The notes: a model not told the origin generated them from the letters alone. A stretch of 64,000 bases of DNA from Chitinophaga sedimenti (GCF_023156195.1 NZ_JAKUKA010000001.1:4278001-4342000); one strand, 5' to 3'; shown: positions 9,079 to 18,111, numbered from the stretch's first letter. Translations and numbers: made by a program.

Positions 9079-9471
9079 ATGAACACGACAAGCTTTTTAT
9101 TAGTAAGACTGGCTTTGGGCGCCAGCATGTTCGGACACGGTCTGGTACGTATGCCTAAACTCCGTGGCTTCAGCGAATGGATGGTGGGCAGCTTTTCCAA
9201 GTCGATGCTGCCGGCGGCTTTGGTCACCCCATTCAGCTATTTCGTGCCTTTTGCAGAACTGGTGATCGGTATTTTGCTGCTGCTGGGACTATTTACAGCG
9301 CAGGCGGCTTTTGCCGGCGGACTGATTATGGTAGCGCTGATTTTCGGCAGTTGTATGATCGAACATTGGGATTCCATTGGATCGCTGCTGATGCATGCGG
9401 CGTTATTCGCACTGTTAACCGGCTTTGTGCAGTATAACAGCTGGGCGGTGGATAAGGTGCTGCGGCCCTGA
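9079..9471 (+). CDS. DoxX-family membrane protein
   Basis: 130 residues with four predicted membrane segments, starting MNTTSFLLVRLALGASMFGH. GLVRMPKL and PFAELVIGILLLLGLF are typical of DoxX/DoxD-like proteins. The open frame extends upstream to 8851, but that part overlaps the AraC gene in antisense, and the ATG at 9079 gives the usual family length. DoxX proteins sit in the inner membrane and are linked to quinone or thiosulfate redox and oxidative stress. Here the role is not defined beyond the pairing with the divergent AraC gene. Confidence 0.85.
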   Translation: MNTTSFLLVRLALGASMFGHGLVRMPKLRGFSEWMVGSFSKSMLPAALVTPFSYFVPFAELVIGILLLLGLFTAQAAFAGGLIMVALIFGSCMIEHWDSIGSLLMHAALFALLTGFVQYNSWAVDKVLRP

Positions 9472-10432
9472 GGATGTTATATTCCCCCAGTTTACCCAGT
9501 ACCTGGAAAGTGCTGGCCGCCGGTTTAAAGGCCTCTTTCTCAAAGATCCGCTGCACCTGCGCAATTTCATCGGCATACATCGTTTTCTTACGCGTACCGA
9601 AGTAGAGGATGTTTTCCATCACATCATTGCCCTCCCATACGAGTTTGAGTTTGCCGGACCTGATCTCCTCCCGGCACAAAAAGTCGGGGATTACAGAAAA
9701 GCCATGTCCATCGCTGAGGCAACGCACGATAGAGCAGATATTTGGCACGATGTAATTGGGTTTAAAATCGGGATGATGCTCGAAGTTGAGTTTCCAGAAT
9801 TTTTTAAGATGCTCCATGTCGGCCGCGGTGGAGTACCATATCTGTTGCTTCAGCCACTTTTCGGCATCTGCGGTGCGATTGTTTTTGAGCAACGGCTTCA
9901 GGCCTTTGAGATCAGTTTTGGCGCCACACACCATCACAATGCGTTCGCGGGAGAAGGGCCTGTACTCCAGGTTCTTCTGCTGCTCGCGTTGCGGGGTGAT
10001 GATGAGATCGAGCAGTCCCTTGTCCAGGTCATGCAGCATTACCGGGTATTCGCCGAACTTGATGATTACATTGAAAGGCAACGACGAAATATGTTTCTCC
10101 AGCGTAAACTGGAATGTTTCGAAACACATGCCGATACTGATGGTAGCGCGGTCGGTCTTGGAACTTTTATGAAACAACTGTTCAGCAGATTCCAGCTTCG
10201 AAACCGGCTCCAGGATAAAGTTGTAGAGCACCTTTCCCCGTTCGGTGGGCACCATTTTCTTCGCCGAGCGGTCAAATAATTTATAGCCGGTATATGCCTC
10301 CAGCGAATTGAGATGCAGGCTTACGCCGGGCTGCGAAATGTAGAGTGACTGAGCGGCACCGGTCAATGTACCCGTTTCGTAAATCGCTTTAAAGGTGCGC
10401 AACCATTCAAGGTTAAACATATTTATTATCAT
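9326..10432 (-). CDS. LysR-family transcriptional regulator with unusual C-terminal run-on
   Basis: The N-terminal winged helix (FNLEWLRTFKAIYETGTLTG, AAQSLYISQPGVSLHLNSLE) is typical LysR, followed by a periplasmic-binding-like effector domain. The usual length of about 310 residues would end near 9478. The frame instead continues about 50 residues antisense into doxX with low-complexity, Pro-rich sequence. Adding one base to the five-C run (plus) 9495-9499 gives a stop TAA right after GKLGG, just outside doxX. The run-on is therefore probably a run-length error. Start: ATG at 10432 or 10420. It diverges from the old yellow enzyme gene at 10514, its probable target. Confidence 0.8.
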   Translation of the reverse strand: MIINMFNLEWLRTFKAIYETGTLTGAAQSLYISQPGVSLHLNSLEAYTGYKLFDRSAKKMVPTERGKVLYNFILEPVSKLESAEQLFHKSSKTDRATISIGMCFETFQFTLEKHISSLPFNVIIKFGEYPVMLHDLDKGLLDLIITPQREQQKNLEYRPFSRERIVMVCGAKTDLKGLKPLLKNNRTADAEKWLKQQIWYSTAADMEHLKKFWKLNFEHHPDFKPNYIVPNICSIVRCLSDGHGFSVIPDFLCREEIRSGKLKLVWEGNDVMENILYFGTRKKTMYADEIAQVQRIFEKEAFKPAASTFQVLGKLGEYNILRAAAPYPPPSCYTAQSRLTVRITPHASAAIQWNPNVRSYNCRKSALP

Positions 10433-10486
10433 TTTACTGATACAAAAGTACAAGTTAACTAATAATTATAATGATTTGGACCGCTG

Positions 10487-10494
10487 TAAATTTG
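10487..10494 (+). promoter_or_regulatory. Bacteroidota -7 box TAAATTTG upstream of the old yellow enzyme gene
   Basis: A TAnnTTTG match lies 20 bp before the ATG at 10514. No clear -33 TTTG at the usual 19-21 bp spacing was found. The site lies in the LysR/enzyme intergenic region. Confidence 0.4.
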
Positions 10495-10513
10495 TATTAA
10501 ATCTCATGTAAAA

Positions 10514-11611
10514 TGTTATTTTCTCAATATCAATTAGGCGGTCTTTCGCTGAAGAATCGTATCGTAATGCCCCCATGACCCGCTCCCGCGCGGGACAGGG
10601 CGAAACCGCCACCGCTATGATGGCTGAATACTACGCACAGCGCGCTTCCGCAGGACTCATCATCTCCGAAGGCACGCAGATCAGCCGCCAGGGCCAAGGC
10701 TACGCATGGACGCCGGGCATTTACTCGCCCGCCCAAATCGACGGATGGAAACAGGTAACAGCTGCCGTGCATGCACAGGGCGGCCGCATCTTCGCGCAAC
10801 TGTGGCATGTCGGTCGCGTATCGCATACTTCGTTGCAGGAAAACGGCGCATCGCCGGTAGCGCCGTCGGCCATCAGCGCAGCCGGTGTAAAAGTGTTTGT
10901 AGATGAACAGGGATTGGGGCCAGCAGCCGGCGCGGGTGCCATGGTACAACACTCGGCGCCACGGGAACTGACCATTGCTGAAATACAGGCCATCGTAAAA
11001 GAATATGCACAGGCTGCCCGTAATGCGATCGCCGCCGGCTTCGACGGTGTAGAGCTGCATGGCGCCAATGGTTACCTGATCGAACAATTCATCGATTCAC
11101 AAACCAACCATCGCACCGATGCGTACGGCGGCAGCCTCGAAAAAGATTGCGCTTCCTCCGCGAAGTAACCACCACCGTGGCCGACGCTATCGGCAAAAAC
11201 CGCGTGGGTGTTCGCCAGGCACCGCTCACCACCTTGATGGGCGCGATCGACGATACGCCGGAGCTTACCTACATCGCCGCTGCTAAAATTCTCGAAGAAA
11301 TTGGGGTGGCCTATATCCACATCGCGGAAGCAGATTGGGATAACGCACCGGTGATGCCGGTACCTTTTAAAGAAGCATACCGGGAAGCCTTTTCCCGCAC
11401 GCTGATTTATGCCGGCAAGTACAACAAAGCCCGTGCGGAAGAAGCGCTCAGTAAAGGCTGGGCAGATCTGATCGCGTTCGGACGACCGTTTATTGCTAAC
11501 CCGGATTTGCCATACCGGCTGCGACACGACCTGGCGCTCAATGAGCCCGATAAAACAACGTTTTTCGGTGGACAAACAAAGGGCTACCTCGACTACCCGG
11601 TTTTGTCGTAA
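10514..11611 (+). CDS. Old yellow enzyme-type alkene reductase, NemA-like (two frame breaks)
   Basis: A protein of about 366 residues in three pieces. It starts MLFSQYQLGGLSLKNRIVM, then the five-C run 10570-10574 needs one more C to continue as PPMTRSRAGQGE. The five-A run 11140-11144 needs one more A to read GGSLEKRLRFLREVTTTVAD. Motifs: IFAQLWHVGRVSH, VELHGANGYLIEQFIDSQTN (the FMN/substrate His-Asn pair) and the C-terminal DLIAFGRPFIANPDLPYRL. These FMN enzymes reduce activated C=C bonds with NADPH. The gene is divergent from the LysR gene, a common regulator/target pair. Repaired, it is full length. Confidence 0.87.
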
Positions 11612-11622
11612 TTTGCGGCTCT

Positions 11623-12336
11623 ATGCAACAATTCCGCTTATCTGAACAAGGCATCCGCTTCCTCTCGCAGAAAGGTTTACGCAAATCGCTCATGATTATG
11701 TTGTTTGCAATGGTAGCCATATTAGTAATGGGACCATTAAATGTGAACACCGGTGTAATTCAGATAACGCCATTGCTGTACGCGCTGCCAGTTTTGCTGG
11801 GGGTGATGTTGTTCTCGATTATCCGCAATAACAAGCGGTTGCGGGAGTTGTTGGGTGGATATGTGATTACAGTGGAACAGGCGGCCATCGCCAGAACACA
11901 GGGAGGTACCACATTGACCATTCCTTTTGCGGAGATATCCGGGATATATGAAAAAGCGGATGGACTGCTGATTGTGGCAGGCCGCACTTCCAACGACCTG
12001 ATCGTGCTGATGCCGGAGCTGGAAGGTTTTGCAGAACTGAAAGCCGCCATGGCGACATTACAGGAATTTTCGCCCATTCCGAAGGAAACTGTTTTTCAAC
12101 GTTACCCGATACAGATCGTACTGGTCGCACTAACGATCATGATTATTTTCTACCTGGCGCAAAATAAGATATTGGCTTATACTGCCGGCATTCCACTGGT
12201 CATCGGGGCGGCCTGGGCGATCACGCAGCTGTGGCGTGTGCGCAATACACAACACCCGTTACGCCGCTCGGCCTGGGCGTTAATGGTGATCATGATATGC
12301 ATTATCGGTTCGGTAGTGCTGAAACTGTCGCACTAA
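11623..12336 (+). CDS. Membrane protein with PH-like/YcxB-like cytoplasmic segment, unknown function
   Basis: 237 residues. Two membrane segments near 22-40 and 46-64 are followed by a soluble domain of about 75 residues (GYVITVEQAAIARTQGGTTL, IPFAEISGIYEKADGLLIVA) that resembles bacterial PH-like domains. Three more hydrophobic segments follow near 158-235. It starts 11 bp after the old yellow enzyme stop, so it may be co-transcribed. The 3' end overlaps the convergent small gene at 12302 by 35 bp. No function is recognised. Confidence 0.65.
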   Translation: MQQFRLSEQGIRFLSQKGLRKSLMIMLFAMVAILVMGPLNVNTGVIQITPLLYALPVLLGVMLFSIIRNNKRLRELLGGYVITVEQAAIARTQGGTTLTIPFAEISGIYEKADGLLIVAGRTSNDLIVLMPELEGFAELKAAMATLQEFSPIPKETVFQRYPIQIVLVALTIMIIFYLAQNKILAYTAGIPLVIGAAWAITQLWRVRNTQHPLRRSAWALMVIMICIIGSVVLKLSH

Positions 12337-12553
12337 CCTCGTCGGGCAGTATACTGGCTTCAAAGCCATGCTCATACAGCAGCGAAATCAAATCCTGGGG
12401 AGGAATATGCCCGGCACACTTCACCCGCAAAATACGGTCGCAATCCTCGAGGTCAAAGTTCGCGGCATACTCCGCAAACTTTGCGTGGATACAGTCCAGC
12501 AGCATCGTTGCATGACGTTGTTCGTGTACATTCGTTTTAAAAACTTCTACCAT
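12302..12553 (-). CDS. Small conserved-looking protein, HMA-like fold possible
   Basis: 83 residues beginning MVEVFKTNVHEQRHATMLLD. The pattern of alternating hydrophobic strands and helices (FDLEDCDRILRVKC, PPQDLISLLYEHGFEASILP) is like heavy-metal-associated small proteins found in Bacteroidota, but the CxxC motif is missing. The function is unknown. It overlaps the convergent gene end by 35 bp. Confidence 0.6.
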   Translation of the reverse strand: MVEVFKTNVHEQRHATMLLDCIHAKFAEYAANFDLEDCDRILRVKCAGHIPPQDLISLLYEHGFEASILPDEVSATVSALPNR

Positions 12554-12661
12554 AACATCATTTTTAGTTGCAGGTGGTCCGGGTTAACGCTGATACAAAC
12601 TTACAGCGACGATTTTACAATCTATATGGTCTTATACGACATTCAAAGGGGGCAATTCTGA

Positions 12662-12692
12662 CAAATAACAAAGCCGCCCAGTACGGACGGCT
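12662..12692 (-). terminator. Terminator of the GlxA-like gene
   Basis: A stem AAGCCG/CGGCTT around a small loop lies at about 12675-12692. On the minus strand TTTGTTATTTG follows. It lies just after the stop at 12701. Confidence 0.6.
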
Positions 12693-12700
12693 TATCTGGC

Positions 12701-13680
12701 TTAAACGGCTATCAATTCTTTATTGTATTTATTACGATACGCCAGTGGCGACAGTCCCGTAATTTTGCGGAACGTCGTGCGGAACGCTTTCACATCTGAA
12801 TATCCCACATCGTACATGATTTCATTGATATTCTTGCGGCTGGTCTCAAAGCTCTTCTTCGCAGCTTCGATCTTTACCCGCTGAATATACTCGGTAACCG
12901 TATTGCAGGTGGCCTTTTTAAAGCGACGCTCAAAGCTGCGGCGGCCAATAGCCAGCATATCCGCCAGCTGGTCCACGGTAATGCGGTCTTCAAAATTCTT
13001 CTCGATAAATTCCTGTGCCTTCTTCACCTCCTCGTCGTCATGCAGTTTTTGTCCTTCAAACATGATAAAGGGCGACTGGCTATGGCGATCAATATCTATC
13101 ATGAATGCTTTTGAGGCCAGGATCGCCATTTCGCGGCCGGCATACTTTTCAATGAGATACATCAGCAGGTTAAGGTACGAATAGGCCCCACCACTGGTGT
13201 AGATGCCGTCTTCGGCGGTCATGATCTTATCGTCCACCAGGTTTACTTCCGGGAACATTGCACGGAATTCGTTGGCGAGCTTCCAGTGTGTAGCACATTG
13301 TTTACCGGTCAGCAACCCCGTTGATGCCGGAAAAAAGCTCCTATGCAAAAACTGGCCAGCTCCGCACCAGCGCGGTACTGGTCAATCACCCAGGGAATAA
13401 ACTCCTGGTTCATCTCGAGCGCATTCTGCAGGTCGCCATGCATCGCGGGAATAATAATCAGGTCTGTTTTTTTAATGTCGCTGATCAGCACATCGGGGTG
13501 AATCACGTACAGGCCATCGCGCTGGCCTTCGGGAGCAAGGCCTACCAGCTGTACTTTAAAAAGGGGTTCGCGGCCCATGGCCTTCATAAAACCATTTACC
13601 TCACCAAATACCTGGTGTGTGCCGTCAATATTGGGGAGACTGCAATGTCCGCGTGGAATAATGATGGAGATATGTTTCAT
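12701..13680 (-). CDS. GlxA-type regulator: DJ-1/PfpI domain plus AraC DNA-binding domain (frame break at 13331-13336)
   Basis: Residues 1-190 form a DJ-1/PfpI amidotransferase-like sensor (MKHISIIIPRGHCSLPNIDG, TDLIIIPAMHG, AGAELASFCIGAFF). The last 110 residues are an AraC domain (TVDQLADMLAIGRRSFERRF and NEIMYDVGYSDVKAFRTTF). The six-A run (plus strand) needs a seventh to join GAFF with PASTGLLTGKQCATHW, the usual nucleophile-elbow region. The Cys in SFCIGAF is present, but such sensors are generally not enzymes. It is divergent from the RibD-like reductase gene, a likely target. Confidence 0.85.
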
Positions 13681-13822
13681 GTCCTAAAATTATAAAAAAT
13701 ATTTGTCGCAAACAGCGCCTCTTATTGGCGCATCTACCCCCTACCCAAGCGCGCCGTGGGCCTTACTTTTACAGCAGTAGCAGTTGCCCCAAAATAGATG
13801 TTGGAACATTAAAAAATCGATC

Positions 13823-14420
13823 ATGAGAAGAATCGTTTACCAGGCCATTATATCAGTAGACGGCTTTTTTGAAGGTCCCGGACGGGAGCTCGACTGGCAT
13901 ATTACGGACGATGAGTTTAACAAATTGTCGATACACCTGCTCAACAGTGTGGATACACTTATTTTTGGCAGGACTACTTATGAACTGATGGCAGCCTACT
14001 GGCCTACATGGCACTCGCAGCATCAACGCTACGGTGGCGCATAAGATGAACAACCTGAATAAGATCGTGTTTTCTCATACGCTGGAGCGGGCCGACTGGC
14101 AAAACGCCGTTCTTGTAAAAGAAGATGCCGCAACGGTGCTTCGCCGTATGAAAGCGATGCCGGGCGGGGATATGGCCATCCTTGGCAGTTCAAAACTGGC
14201 GGGCAGCCTGTTCCCTCACGACCTGATCGATGAATTCCGGATCCTGGTGGCCCCGGTATTGTTGGGAAAAGGCCACACTTTGTTCGAAGGCGCTGCCGGG
14301 CAATACAAACTTGCCCTTACCCGCGCGCGGATGTTGCGATCCGGCAACGTACTGTTGTATTATCGCCCGGAGAGACGTTCGCACCAGTTAACACTGAAGC
14401 ATTCGGCTATTTCCGGCTGA
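13823..14420 (+). CDS. Dihydrofolate reductase-like/RibD C-terminal family reductase (frame break near 14008)
   Basis: Starts MRRIVYQAIISVDGFFEGPG; a longer frame from 13784 exists but the ATG at 13823 fits the family. LLNSVDTLIFGRTTYELMAA and, after the break, GGDMAILGSSKLAGSLFPHD and FRILVAPVLLGKGHTLFEG are characteristic of DHFR-fold YyaP/RibD-C proteins. Removing one base in CCTACATGGC near 14008 joins the halves, so this one looks like an extra base. It is probably an NADPH-dependent reductase of unknown substrate. The GlxA-like regulator is divergent. Confidence 0.8.
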
Positions 14421-14724
14421 TAAGCTCAGAGACCATAGTGGCGCCGAGTTGGCGGGCATGTGTGGCCGCCCAGGCGTCCGTGTTCCGTATGGCGCGCATT
14501 ACGGCCAGCCTGTTCTTCAGCCAGGCCGAAGCCTCCGCATCGCGGACGGCATTAACGACAAAGCTGTAGCGATGCCCGCGGTCTTCCCGCACCAGGCATT
14601 CGCGCAGCAGGCGTAATTCTATTCGCAGTGCATAGAAGTAATTATCTTCCAGCCTTTGCCGGATAGGGGTTTTCTCCTGAAAAACGTCGCTAAAAAACTC
14701 GACGGCGATCTTTGCTTGTTGCAT
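14407..14724 (-). CDS. Small helical protein of unknown function
   Basis: About 105 residues from the ATG at 14724 (MQQAKIAVEFFSDVFQEK). It is almost entirely predicted helical with many charged residues (LEDNYFYALRIELRLLRECL). The frame opens upstream to 14850, but the extra part looks like non-coding sequence. It overlaps the convergent reductase end by 14 bp. I do not recognise a family. Confidence 0.45.
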   Translation of the reverse strand: MQQAKIAVEFFSDVFQEKTPIRQRLEDNYFYALRIELRLLRECLVREDRGHRYSFVVNAVRDAEASAWLKNRLAVMRAIRNTDAWAATHARQLGATMVSELISRK

Positions 14725-14881
14725 GCTGATCCTGTAAAATTGAAAATTGACCTGCTGTGGAGCGGGCAGGCGTTGAAGGCTAAACGGGAGGAATGCAATG
14801 ATAAAACATATTCTTATTGTGGCAAAAAACCACAAGGCTGGGTTTGGCATACTATTCGCGCCATCAACCTAAATTTTGTTT

Positions 14882-15001
14882 ATGAATAACTTCTGGAGAG
14901 CTTTAATTGCCGGGTACGGCGCGAAGAAATTAGGTGGTGGCTGCATGGGCACAATCATCGTATTCATTATCATCTATATGGCGCTGGGACATTGTAATTA
15001 A
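14882..15001 (+). CDS. 39-residue glycine-rich single-membrane-segment peptide
   Basis: MNNFWRALIAGYGAKKLGGG is followed by a hydrophobic stretch (TIIVFIIIYMALG) and ends in HCN. One amphipathic or positively charged head and one membrane helix. I recall similar short peptides in Bacteroidota genomes, but this is from memory. The stop overlaps the 3' end of the convergent KTSC gene by 32 bp. The function is unknown. Confidence 0.45.
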   Translation: MNNFWRALIAGYGAKKLGGGCMGTIIVFIIIYMALGHCN

Positions 15002-15194
15002 TGCACCTTATCGAACCCGTAAGTCCTTTAATGTATTTGTTGAGAAAACGCCCCTTGGACGTAGCCTTCTGCATTGATGCGAAAACTTCTGGCGGCACTT
15101 CGCGGTAATCGTACACCATCCCCGACACGTAAATAATTCTCAACGTGTGCGAGTCAGGATCATATTTCATCGAGGCGATTACGGTGGACGGCAT
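14970..15194 (-). CDS. KTSC-domain small protein
   Basis: 74 residues. The KTSC pattern is present: STVIASMKYDPDSHTLRIIY, SGMVYDYREVPPEVF and ATSKGRFLNKYIK. KTSC domains are about 60 residues, named after a Lys-Thr-Ser-Cys tetrad, and occur alone or fused to RNA-processing proteins; the single-domain role is unknown. The tail after KYIKG differs from the usual end and overlaps the small peptide gene in antisense. Confidence 0.75.
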   Translation of the reverse strand: MPSTVIASMKYDPDSHTLRIIYVSGMVYDYREVPPEVFASMQKATSKGRFLNKYIKGLTGSIRCINYNVPAPYR

Positions 15195-15239
15195 AACTAC
15201 TCATTTTCTAGGATACAGCCCCGAAAATGATGCCAGCCG

Positions 15240-15554
15240 CTACTTCCTTGGCAACTGCGCCAGCAATGACAACGAACCGCCATCTACCGCAGAAGCGCCA
15301 TAACCTGTAACCAGGATACCCTTGCGCCCACCGGTTGTTTCCAGTGCATATACAGCAGCCTCGTCCGACGGATCACTGTTACCTTCGTAACGGTAAATAT
15401 CTACGATAGCAATATCTTGCAGGGCAATTTTACTGGTACCGTTCATAATGCACTCGTCCTCTATATTAAAATCGATCGTAAAACCGCGCTGGCGGAGTGC
15501 ATTGATGGCGTTCACCACCGTATCGTAATGTAAGGGTTGTTCCATATTTTCCAT
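15240..15554 (-). CDS. Small conserved Bacteroidota protein (often labelled phosphoribosylpyrophosphate synthetase-like)
   Basis: 104 residues. TVVNAINALRQRGFTIDFNI, IVDIYRYEGNSDPSDEAAVY and KGILVTGYGASAVDG match a small protein widespread in Bacteroidota. It is often carried under a phosphoribosylpyrophosphate synthetase label that its size and sequence do not support. No catalytic motif is visible and the function is unknown. Start: ATG at 15554 or 15545. Confidence 0.7.
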   Translation of the reverse strand: MENMEQPLHYDTVVNAINALRQRGFTIDFNIEDECIMNGTSKIALQDIAIVDIYRYEGNSDPSDEAAVYALETTGGRKGILVTGYGASAVDGGSLSLLAQLPRK

Positions 15555-15645
15555 GTTTTGTACAACAGCACGAAGTTAACGCCCGGCGCTGCTAAAATGT
15601 TTATGAATACCCGTTTTCTGTTGCTCAAATCCTCTATAAAAATAA

Positions 15646-15673
15646 GAAAGGATGACCAGATGGCCATCCTTTC
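15646..15673 (-). terminator. Intrinsic terminator of the first SDR gene
   Basis: A perfect 9-bp stem GAAAGGATG/CATCCTTTC (15646-15654 with 15665-15673). On the minus strand TTATTTTTAT follows. Confidence 0.8.
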
Positions 15674-15692
15674 CATTTACGCATCATGCTGA

Positions 15693-16523
15693 TTAATACG
15701 CTGTAGATGCGGATACACTTTCCCATTGACGGAAGTTTTGTTCCAGCGATTGCAATTTCTCGATCGCCATTTTGTAGGCATCGCCACCGAGTACCAGGTG
15801 CAATGGCGCTTCCGCACCTTCAGCAACCTGGATCAACGCCACCGCGGCCTTGTCCGGATCGTTCGGCTGATTTCCGTTAATACTGTCCGTATGCAAGCGT
15901 TGCACATCGCGCACGGCTTTATATTCGGCGATTTCAGTTGCCGGCAGTCTTACTGAATCAGACTCCGGGAAGTTCGTACGGAAATAACCCGGCTCTACCA
16001 CCGTTACCCTGATGCCGAATTCTTTTACTTCGGCTGCGAGGGCTTCCGTTAAACCATTCACCGCGAACTTTGTAGCGCAGTACACGCCAAACCCGGGGAA
16101 TTCGCCGCTAAGGCCGCCTATAGAGGATATATTGAAAATATAACCAGAACGCTGTGCACGCAGGTACGGGAGCGCTTTGCGGATCACATTCAATGAGCCG
16201 AAAACATTTACGTTAAAGTTTTCGCGGGCTTCAGCGTCGGTCAATTCTTCGAGACCTCCTACCAGTCCGTAACCGGCGTTGTTCACGATTACATCCAGTT
16301 TGCCGAAATGCTCCACGGTGCGGGCAATAGCCGCTTCCGCCTGTGCTTCATGTTTGATATCTGCTTCCAGGGGAAGAAAACTGTCGCTTTGTTCACCGAG
16401 GGCCTTTTGTAAATCGGACAGGCGGCGGGAAGTAGCGGCGACTTTGTAACCTTGAGACAAGAGTTGTTTGGCCAGCGCCAGTCCTAGTCCTTTGGAGGCG
16501 CCGGTAATGAACCATACTTTCAT
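15693..16523 (-). CDS. Short-chain dehydrogenase/reductase (classical SDR)
   Basis: 276 residues, intact. The cofactor motif is TGASKGLGLALAKQL at the N-terminus, then NNAGYG in VIVNNAGYGLVGG, a Ser in ISSIGGLSGEFPGF and the active-site VYCATKFAVNGL (Tyr-x-x-x-Lys). Arg in SRRLSDL after the second strand suggests NADPH preference. It is a paralogue of the next SDR (start 17371), with 7 bp between the genes, so both are probably one operon made by tandem duplication. The substrate is unknown. Confidence 0.9.
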   Translation of the reverse strand: MKVWFITGASKGLGLALAKQLLSQGYKVAATSRRLSDLQKALGEQSDSFLPLEADIKHEAQAEAAIARTVEHFGKLDVIVNNAGYGLVGGLEELTDAEARENFNVNVFGSLNVIRKALPYLRAQRSGYIFNISSIGGLSGEFPGFGVYCATKFAVNGLTEALAAEVKEFGIRVTVVEPGYFRTNFPESDSVRLPATEIAEYKAVRDVQRLHTDSINGNQPNDPDKAAVALIQVAEGAEAPLHLVLGGDAYKMAIEKLQSLEQNFRQWESVSASTAY

Positions 16524-16530
16524 ATACTGA

Positions 16531-17371
16531 TTAAGATTTAAGGTGAGCAGTGGATCTGGTGAGTGCCTCCCAGGTCCTGAATTGCTGGCCCAGGGCGGCT
16601 ATCTTATCATTCGCGCGTTTGTACGCGTCTTCGCCGAGCAACAATACGGTCGGAGGATCGGGCAGGGTAGTAAGTTCGATCATCGCGGCAGCGGCCTTTT
16701 CCGGATCGCCGTCCTGCAACCCGTTCATTTGCTTATACCGATCGTGGGAAGCGCGTATCGCCTCATATTCCGGGATGATGTGCTGCGCCAGCACCAGTGA
16801 CTCATCCGTTAAAAAGCTGGTACGGAAAGCGCCGGGCGCAACCGCAGTTACCTTGATATTGAAATCTTTCACATCGGCCGCCAGCACTTCGGAAAGTCCC
16901 ATCACAGCATATTTGGCAGCGCCGTAAATCGCCCATCCGGTGTTAGCAGTAATGCCTGCAATTGACGCGATGTTAATAATATGCCCGGCTTTTGCGGCAC
17001 GCATATACGGCAACACCTGGCGAATGATATTGATGGTTCCAAATACATTAATGTCAAACGCGGTACGGGTTTCTTCATCGCTGAGTTCTTCAATGCTCCC
17101 CCGATGCCGTAACCGGCGTTATTCACAGCAACGTCTATACGCTCCCATTTATTGATTGTTTGCGCTACCGCGCTTTTAACGCTGTTATCATCCGCCAGAT
17201 CAACCTGCAACGGCAGGAAGTTTTCCCCGGGAAACCCACTGCGGAAGTAAGGGCTTTGAGATTGCGGGAGGTAGCTGCCACACGGTGTCCGGCAGTAAGC
17301 AGCTGTTTTACAAGACTGAGACCAAGTCCTTTGCTGGCACCGGTTACCAGCCATACCTGAACTTTTTCCAT
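16531..17371 (-). CDS. Short-chain dehydrogenase/reductase, tandem paralogue (two frame breaks)
   Basis: Starts MEKVQVWLVTGASKGLGLSL. The four-C run (plus) 17225-17228 needs one more base to read VGFPGENFLPLQVDL. The five-C run 17098-17102 needs one more to read GYGIGGSIEELSDEETRTAF. The C-terminal part has INIASIAGITANTGWAIYGA and the active-site IYGAAKYAVMGL. Repaired it is about 280 residues, the same length as its downstream neighbour. Transcription runs from this gene into the other SDR. Confidence 0.85.
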
Positions 17372-17464
17372 TTGTTTTTTCTTTTTGTTGATGATACAAA
17401 ATTAGGACGCCGCGGCGGGGTGATTATTAAGCCCATCAAACCAAAGCTTACAAAATTCAAACAT

Positions 17465-17503
17465 AAAAAAGGGCCGCCCGAACATGCAGTGTTGGCGACC
17501 CTT
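17465..17503 (-). terminator. Intrinsic terminator of the DinB gene
   Basis: A stem AAGGGxCGCC/GGCGxCCCTT with one mismatch (17469-17478 with 17494-17503) is followed on the minus strand by TTTTTTATG. Confidence 0.75.
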
Positions 17504-17529
17504 GAGTCAAAATGGCAAGTTAGTACTAC

Positions 17530-18009
17530 CTATGAAAGGAACTTAAGCTGTCCGCGGTGATACTCCTGGTGACCGGTGCGGCTGAGCAACACGTTCAGGC
17601 GATTGCGGTGCGGTTCCTTCGCAAAATCTTCCGGGCTAACTGCAGTATGGCGTGCAAACCAGTCGTCCGCAGAAAAAGCGGCCAGTGCGGGCGATAACCT
17701 TTCGTTTACGGCTTTCCAATACTGGCGCAGTTCGGGAATAGAAGGATGTGGCAGGCCGGACTTATCGGGCTTGCGGAGAAACACTTCTTCCAGTTCCGGA
17801 TAAGCGCGTTCGCCAATACCAAATAAAGCTACCATTCCATCGCTTACCGCGATGAGGTGCCCCAGCAGGTACGTACCCGTATTGCGTCCGGGCGCCACTT
17901 CTTTGGCGAGCTGCTCGTCGCTTAACTGATTAAATAAAACATCGGTGCGCGATACCGACTGCTCCCAGGCGGTAAGCGCCATTTTTGCAAACAATTGCTG
18001 TTGATCCAT
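17530..18009 (-). CDS. DinB-superfamily (DinB_2/YfiT-like) four-helix protein
   Basis: 159 residues, intact. Metal-ligand histidines of the family are visible in TGTYLLGHLIAVSDG and in the C-terminal SRTGHQEYHRGQLKFL. Fold-typical segments are QSVSRTDVLFNQLSDEQLAK and LRQYWKAVNERLSPAL. DinB-like proteins are metal-binding four-helix bundles, several being thiol-S-transferases. It diverges from the HxlR gene, with a strong operator-like repeat between them, so HxlR probably regulates it. Confidence 0.85.
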   Translation of the reverse strand: MDQQQLFAKMALTAWEQSVSRTDVLFNQLSDEQLAKEVAPGRNTGTYLLGHLIAVSDGMVALFGIGERAYPELEEVFLRKPDKSGLPHPSIPELRQYWKAVNERLSPALAAFSADDWFARHTAVSPEDFAKEPHRNRLNVLLSRTGHQEYHRGQLKFLS

Positions 18010-18042
18010 AGAGGTGGTTTAAGCGTGCGTAAAAAGACAGAA

Positions 18043-18069
18043 CAGGTTGCGGTGTAAAGCCGCAACCTG
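18043..18069. terminator. Strong hairpin in the DinB/HxlR intergenic region
   Basis: A perfect 10-bp stem CAGGTTGCGG/CCGCAACCTG (18043-18052 with 18060-18069). On the plus strand it is followed by ACTTTTTTAT, a terminator form; on the minus strand by TTCTGTCTTTTT. It lies 34 bp upstream of the DinB start, where a terminator is not expected, so it may be a leader attenuator of dinB. Confidence 0.5.
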
Positions 18070-18111
18070 ACTTTTTTATATGGAGTGGTTATAGTTTTGA
18101 CCGTTATTGCC

